Positions 5,898 to 9,734 of a stretch of DNA of 9,734 nt are shown here, in pieces. This stretch comes from Spirochaetales bacterium (GTDB lineage: Bacteria; Spirochaetota; Spirochaetia; Sphaerochaetales; Sphaerochaetaceae): contig JAGCUM010000158.1 of assembly GCA_017962865.1 (NCBI GenBank), positions 1 to 9,734 of the forward strand, written 5' to 3'. The notes beneath the pieces are model-generated. The model saw only the letters and a program-made list of their open reading frames with translations. It ran no database searches and was not told the DNA's origin. The translations under genes were made by a program, and so were the position numbers. Position 1 is the stretch's first letter. Every line of letters starts with the position of its first letter.

Positions 5898-7099
5898 TCC
5901 TGATCAGTGCTTTGGCTTGAGGCTGCAGCGGCAGGCTTTTTTCTTGTTCTTCTGCGCTTCTTGGGCGCATTCTCGGAGGTATCGGCCTTGGTTTTGGTGC
6001 CGGGGCGCTTTCTGGGAGGCTGCGGGGCGTCAGGATTCCTGTGTCTGATGGCGCCTTTGGGGACCTTGAGGCCCTCTGCGCTCATGTAGAGTGCGGCTGC
6101 GGACTCGAGCTCATAGTTCGGAGGCGTGATGGGGCTCAAGAGGACCTTGATCTGCCTCAGGATATCGTTGAAGATTTCCATTCCGTTGACCAAATCGGCA
6201 TTGCGGGTGATGAAACACTGGACCAGTGCCAGGTACATGCGGGCCTTCTCGACCGGCTTGGCACCGTTCTGACGGGATTCCTGGATCTGCTTGTCCAGAG
6301 TCTTGAGGGACTCGAACATCTGCGGGAATGAGGCGTAGACGGATATTGCCGGAAGCATATAGACCAGAAGCTTGTAGTGGTTGAGCCTTTCGAATATCCG
6401 GGCGCTGCAACCGCAGGCAAGGATCTTGTTGACCTCCTCGGTCATTCTCGATGTGCTGACCTCTGCAATCAGAGGCGCGTAGTGGCGGATGGCCATCGAA
6501 AGCTGGAACGGGATCTTAAAGCCCGTCGTCACCGAGTATTTGACCGCCCTCACCATTCTCACCGGGTCTTCCACGAATGTCCTGTTGAGCGGGATCAGTG
6601 ACACGATTTTGCGGTCGCTGAAGTCCTTCAGGGCATTGTTGAAATCTATCAGGTTTCCCTTGATGGGATCGTAATAGAGGCTGTTGATGGTAAAGTCGCG
6701 GCGGGAGGAATCCTCCTCTATCGTGCCGAACTCGTTGTCCGTGGGACCTTCGTGCTCCTTGTTGCTCCTGAAGGTGGAGACCTCGATTATCTGCTTGCCG
6801 AATGTGATGTGGACGATGCGGAATCGTCTTCCGATGATCCTGGAATTGTAGAAAAGCTTGTGCACCTGCCTGGGAGATGCGGCGGTTGCAATGTCGAAAT
6901 CCTTGGGAAGCCTGCCAAGAAGCATGTCCCTTACGGCTCCGCCTACGAGGTAGCTTTCGTAACCTGCATCAGTAAGACGCCTGATTACGGTTATGGCGTT
7001 GCGGTCCACAAGGGTGCTGTCTATATTGTTTTCTGCTCTGGAATAGACGCGTGCAACTGCATCAAGCCCGTCTTTCCCGTTTTTATATCTAACCAACAT
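5891..7099 (-). CDS. pcnB: Poly(A) polymerase I family protein
   Basis: PcnB adds 3' poly(A) tails that mark RNAs for decay. The 402-residue product shows the class II nucleotidyltransferase head: LVGGAVRD (51-58), metal-binding DFD (67-69), the poly(A)-polymerase signature IIGRRFRIVHI (88-98) that separates bacterial PAP from CCA-adding enzymes, RRDFTINSLYY (133-143) and EDPVRMVRAVKYS (178-190). An RNA-binding helical domain follows (about 195-345). The C-terminus from ~352 is a low-complexity tail rich in Lys, Arg, Pro and Ala (KKRRRTRKKP at 380-389), a likely RNA-binding extension; E. coli PcnB also ends in a basic tail. The ATG at 7099-7097 has only a weak upstream site (ACGGTAAC), so the start is less certain than the rest; ~35 residues precede the catalytic core. 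It is convergent with the P-loop/Asp23-like gene and divergent from hisS. A CCA-adding function remains a minor alternative. Confidence 0.9.
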   Translation of the reverse strand: MLVRYKNGKDGLDAVARVYSRAENNIDSTLVDRNAITVIRRLTDAGYESYLVGGAVRDMLLGRLPKDFDIATAASPRQVHKLFYNSRIIGRRFRIVHITFGKQIIEVSTFRSNKEHEGPTDNEFGTIEEDSSRRDFTINSLYYDPIKGNLIDFNNALKDFSDRKIVSLIPLNRTFVEDPVRMVRAVKYSVTTGFKIPFQLSMAIRHYAPLIAEVSTSRMTEEVNKILACGCSARIFERLNHYKLLVYMLPAISVYASFPQMFESLKTLDKQIQESRQNGAKPVEKARMYLALVQCFITRNADLVNGMEIFNDILRQIKVLLSPITPPNYELESAAALYMSAEGLKVPKGAIRHRNPDAPQPPRKRPGTKTKADTSENAPKKRRRTRKKPAAAASSQSTDQES

Positions 7100-7110
7100 G
7101 TCTGTTACCG

Positions 7111-7138
7111 TTGAACAAATCTCTTATTTGTATAGAAT
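7111..7138 (+). promoter_or_regulatory. Candidate sigma70-type promoter of hisS
   Basis: TTGAAC (7111-7116), a 16-bp spacer and TAGAAT (7133-7138) lie in the AT-rich 109-bp gap between the divergent pcnB and hisS genes. Transcription would begin near 7145, leaving a leader of roughly 65 nt. I saw no T-box: there is no conserved T-box sequence and the leader is too short. The pcnB promoter must lie in the same gap on the other strand but no pair of boxes stood out. Confidence 0.4.
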
Positions 7139-7199
7139 GTATTACAACAAATTTCCATGAAAAAGACAACACAACCGGCCCCATAGTGCCGCTTTGGAT

Positions 7200-7205
7200 G
7201 AGGTG
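7200..7205 (+). promoter_or_regulatory. Ribosome binding site that sets the hisS start
   Basis: GAGGTG ends three bases before ATG 7209-7211; measured from the last G of AGG the gap is five bases. It favours this ATG over the in-frame TTG at 7194, which has no upstream site and would add five residues (one of them encoded by the binding site itself). Confidence 0.8.
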
Positions 7206-7208
7206 AAT

Positions 7209-8498
7209 ATGATAGAACCCAAGGTTTTGAAAGGATTCAGGGACAGCCTCCCGCAGCAGGAAATCGTCAGACAGACCCTGATGGCAAAGATTCAGGAGAT
7301 TCTGCGCTCATTCGGATTCGTTCCCATCGATACGCCTGCCCTCGAATACACCGAGGTCCTTTTGGGCAAGGGCGGCGGAGAGACAGACAAGCAGATGTTC
7401 CGCTTCCAGGACAACGGAGGCCGCGACGTCGCTCTCAGATTCGATCTGACAGTACCGCTTGCCCGCTATGTCGCTGCAAACTACAGCCAGCTCTCCTTCC
7501 CTTTCAAGCGCTATCACATGGCCAAGGTCTGGCGCGGCGAGAAACCCCAGAAGGGCCGCTTCCGCGAGTTTTTGCAGTGTGACTTCGACATGGTCGGAGT
7601 TGACAATGCACAGAGCGACTTCGAGATCCTTCTTCTGATCCACACCTGCCTGACCAAGATGCAGGTCGGACCCTTCAAGGTATCGGTCTCACACAGGGGA
7701 CTTCTCAACCGCTTCCTCGGTTCGATGGGCATCTCCGAAAAGAGTGCCGATGTGCTCAGGGCCATCGACAAGCTGGGTAAGATCGGCTCGGATGCCGTCA
7801 AGGAAATCCTTATTGAGGATGGACTTACACAGGAGCAGACGGACAACGTCATAGCCTTCATCTCAATCGAGAAGAACAGCTTCGAGAGCACCCTTGCAAA
7901 GCTCACCGAGATGTTCGGTCAGTGCGACGAGATCGTACGCCTTACCTCCATCCTTGAGATGATGAAGGCCTGCGGAATCCAGGACGACTTCATCCTCGAC
8001 ACCTCCATCACCAGAGGTCTGGATTACTACACGGGCATTGTCTACGAGACCCTGCTTCTGGATATGCCCTCAATCGGCTCCATCTGCTCCGGCGGAAGAT
8101 ACAACAACCTTGCGGGCCTCTACACCAAGGAGAACCTTCCCGGCGTAGGTTCCTGCATCGGCCTTGACCGCTTGATTGCAGCCCTCGAGGAGCTCAAGAG
8201 CCCCATCGTCACCGACGCAAGCTACGCCGATGTGATGGTCGTAGGCAAGAAGGAAGAGCCCACCTGGTCCGAAAGCATCGCCATGAAGCTCAGGGCTCTG
8301 GGCGTCAGAACCGATTCCTATGTGGGCGAGAAAGGCATGGGCCAGCAGTTCGCCTACGCAGAGAAGAACGGTATCCCCTACGTAATCACAGCACAGAGTC
8401 CTGAGGATGCCAACCTCTTCTCCGTCAAGGAGATAGCTACAAGGAAGATGCTCGAGAACCTCACTCTGCAGCAGATTGCAGACCTTGTCAGAGGCTGA
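7209..8498 (+). CDS. hisS: Histidyl-tRNA synthetase
   Basis: A class II aminoacyl-tRNA synthetase that charges tRNA-His in the cytoplasm. The 429-residue product shows the order expected: VLKGFRD (6-12) at the N-terminus, the ATP/His pocket segment RFDLTVPLAR (77-86), motif 2 FKRYHMAKVWRGE (99-111), histidine signature RGLDYYTGIVYE (269-280), the SGGRY loop (294-298), motif 3 IGLDRL (317-322) and the C-terminal anticodon-binding domain (about 340-429). The motif-2 context (VWRGEKPQKGRFREFLQCDFD) is of the archaeal/eukaryote-like group rather than the E. coli type. After SGGRY the family's usual Asp is Asn299. The ATG at 7209 is preferred over TTG 7194 because of GAGGTG. The DEAH helicase gene follows after 10 bp, so they are probably co-transcribed. 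Confidence 0.97.
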   Translation: MIEPKVLKGFRDSLPQQEIVRQTLMAKIQEILRSFGFVPIDTPALEYTEVLLGKGGGETDKQMFRFQDNGGRDVALRFDLTVPLARYVAANYSQLSFPFKRYHMAKVWRGEKPQKGRFREFLQCDFDMVGVDNAQSDFEILLLIHTCLTKMQVGPFKVSVSHRGLLNRFLGSMGISEKSADVLRAIDKLGKIGSDAVKEILIEDGLTQEQTDNVIAFISIEKNSFESTLAKLTEMFGQCDEIVRLTSILEMMKACGIQDDFILDTSITRGLDYYTGIVYETLLLDMPSIGSICSGGRYNNLAGLYTKENLPGVGSCIGLDRLIAALEELKSPIVTDASYADVMVVGKKEEPTWSESIAMKLRALGVRTDSYVGEKGMGQQFAYAEKNGIPYVITAQSPEDANLFSVKEIATRKMLENLTLQQIADLVRG

Positions 8499-8508
8499 CA
8501 TAAGGTAG

Positions 8509-9734
8509 ATGACAGACTTCAAGTCCCTTCCCGTCTATCAGCACAGGCAGCAGATTCTCGATGCCCTCGAGCAGAACCAGGTCATCATAGTCGAAAGCCC
8601 CACGGGCAGCGGCAAGACCACACAGATTCCCATCATCCTCAAGGAAGCGGGCTATGCACAGCGCGGCATCATCGGTATCACCCAGCCGAGGCGCATAGCC
8701 ACCCTGGGAGTCTGCTCCTACATCAAGAGCCAGATAGCCGGCGAAGGACTTGCGGAGAACTTCTGCGCCTACAAGATGCGATTCTACGACACAACTGACA
8801 TCAACACGCGCATCAAGATCCTCACCGACGGCATGCTGCTCCAGGAGCTCAAGGCCGACGGAAACCTCAGCCGCTACAGCGTTATCATGGTCGACGAGGC
8901 CCACGAACGCAGCCTCAACATCGACTTCATACTGGGACTTCTGAAGCAGATAGCCTCCCGCCGCCCCGAACTCAAGATCTTCATCTCCTCGGCAACGCTC
9001 AACACGAAGGTCTTCTCCCGCTTCTTCAACGGAGCCCCCATCATCTCCATCAACGCACGGGTCTACGAGGTTGCGGTCAAATACTTCCCGCTCAGGAATC
9101 AGGCCGATACCGCTGAGCTCAGCCACAGCATCTGCGTAGTGCTGAACCAGATTCTAAAACGTTTCAAAGCAAGCGGATACAAGGACAACGAAGACACACT
9201 GGTATTCCTTCCGGGCGAGTTCGAAATCAAGACCTGCCTCCAGCAGATCTACTACGAATGCGACCACGACCACCTTCAGATCTATCCGCTCTACGGAAGG
9301 CTCAACAAGGAGGAGCAGGAGCTCGTCTTCGAAGAAACCCAGCCTCAGAAGATGAAGGTGGTTCTTGCCACCAACATAGCCGAAACCAGCCTTACCATAG
9401 ACGGAATCAAAGTGGTCATCGACAGCGGCCTTGCCAAGATCAACTACTACAACCAAACTGATTTCACATCATCGCTGATAATGAGACCCGTAAGCCGCTC
9501 CTCTGCCGAGCAGAGAAAGGGCCGTGCAGGCCGAACTGCACCGGGAGTCTGCTACAGACTGTTCTCCAGGGAAGACTTTGATTCTCGTCCGCTTTGGACA
9601 ACCGAGGAAATACTGCGAACCGACCTCTCCGAGGTAGTACTGCGCATGGTGGACCTCGGAATTTACGATTTCGAGACCTTCCCCTACATCACCAAACCCG
9701 ACCCCAAGGCACTGCAGAGCGGCGAACGCACCCT
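8509..9734 (+). CDS. hrpA: DEAH-box ATP-dependent RNA helicase, HrpA type (3' end beyond window)
   Basis: An SF2 helicase of the DEAH/RHA group that uses ATP to remodel RNA. The 408 complete codons visible contain every core motif: I SPTGSGKTT (30-38), Ia TQPRRIAT (58-65), Ib TDGMLLQEL (106-114), II DEAH (129-132), III SAT (160-162), IV VFLPG (232-236), V ATNIAETSLTI (287-297) and VI QRKGRAGR (335-342). A winged-helix/ratchet region begins at about 365. The TQPRR, DEAHERSLNIDF and QRKGRAGR forms match HrpA rather than HrpB. The core starts almost at residue 1, so no long N-terminal extension is present. The frame is open at the right edge; total length and C-terminal domains cannot be judged. 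The ATG at 8509 follows AAGG at a short distance, 10 bp after the hisS stop. The family-level call is firm; hrpA as exact orthologue is less so. Confidence 0.92.
   Translation, partial: MTDFKSLPVYQHRQQILDALEQNQVIIVESPTGSGKTTQIPIILKEAGYAQRGIIGITQPRRIATLGVCSYIKSQIAGEGLAENFCAYKMRFYDTTDINTRIKILTDGMLLQELKADGNLSRYSVIMVDEAHERSLNIDFILGLLKQIASRRPELKIFISSATLNTKVFSRFFNGAPIISINARVYEVAVKYFPLRNQADTAELSHSICVVLNQILKRFKASGYKDNEDTLVFLPGEFEIKTCLQQIYYECDHDHLQIYPLYGRLNKEEQELVFEETQPQKMKVVLATNIAETSLTIDGIKVVIDSGLAKINYYNQTDFTSSLIMRPVSRSSAEQRKGRAGRTAPGVCYRLFSREDFDSRPLWTTEEILRTDLSEVVLRMVDLGIYDFETFPYITKPDPKALQSGERT

Noticed and set aside
5817..5898. A minimal CRISPR array
   Set aside because: The repeated ends are only ~10 bp, alternate in orientation, occur in two units and have no cas genes nearby; palindromic repeat units explain them better.
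7141..7208. Structured leader or attenuator before hisS
   Set aside because: Only a 4-bp CGGC/GCCG pair near 7176-7192 was seen, with no T-box sequence and no His-rich leader peptide.
7194..7208. TTG 7194 as the hisS start
   Set aside because: It has no ribosome site, and the GAGGTG that serves ATG 7209 would lie inside the coding region.
8488..9126. A 212-codon minus-strand open frame
   Set aside because: It is antisense to the DEAH helicase, whose motifs I to III fall in exactly this stretch on the plus strand.
1..9734. A mobile element or defence system
   Set aside because: All substantial genes are recognised housekeeping or chromosomal types; no transposase, integrase, toxin-antitoxin or nuclease motif was found.

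Overview
The window looks like chromosomal core sequence from a bacterium, most likely a spirochaete (Treponema/Sphaerochaeta-like). The basis is an archaeal/eukaryote-like HisRS of the type I associate with spirochaetes and Bacteroidetes, a PEGA-domain exported protein, a P-loop protein with an Asp23-like tail, and an inactive-looking GH57/DUF1926 protein beside prfB. This assignment is inference from family resemblance; no rRNA or marker search was possible. No tRNA, rRNA, insertion sequence, CRISPR array or prophage gene was recognised.

Layout. Positions 1-4891 hold a tightly packed minus-strand cluster, transcribed in the order GH57-like protein (4891-3086), prfB (3114-2010, overlapping the previous gene by 29 nt), PEGA-domain exported protein (2009-780, starting at the base after the prfB stop) and ftsY (771 to beyond the window edge). 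The junctions are overlapping or only a few bases wide, so the four genes are probably co-transcribed and translationally coupled. The prfB gene is not one open frame: it has the classical programmed +1 frameshift (CTT TGA C preceded by a strong internal Shine-Dalgarno), so its true start is at 3114 and the RF2 product is 367 residues.

A 60-bp AT-rich divergent region (4892-4951) separates this cluster from a plus-strand gene at 4952-5815, which encodes an N-terminal P-loop NTPase joined to a C-terminal Asp23/Gls24-like domain. It converges on the poly(A) polymerase gene pcnB (7099-5891, minus). The 75 bp between them carries a two-unit palindromic repeat whose outer 14-bp arms run into both stop codons. 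A 109-bp divergent region with a plausible promoter follows, then hisS (7209-8498) and, 10 bp later, a DEAH-box HrpA-type helicase gene (8509 to the right edge, incomplete).

Functionally most of the window is translation, protein targeting and RNA metabolism: RF2 (termination), FtsY (SRP receptor), HisRS (tRNA charging), PcnB (RNA 3'-end adenylation) and an RNA helicase. The three less familiar genes are the GH57-like protein that has lost its catalytic residues, the PEGA protein and the P-loop/Asp23-like protein. I found no evidence of a defence island or dedicated novel system; the most unusual items are the pseudoenzyme, the P-loop/Asp23-like fusion and the palindromic repeat pair.
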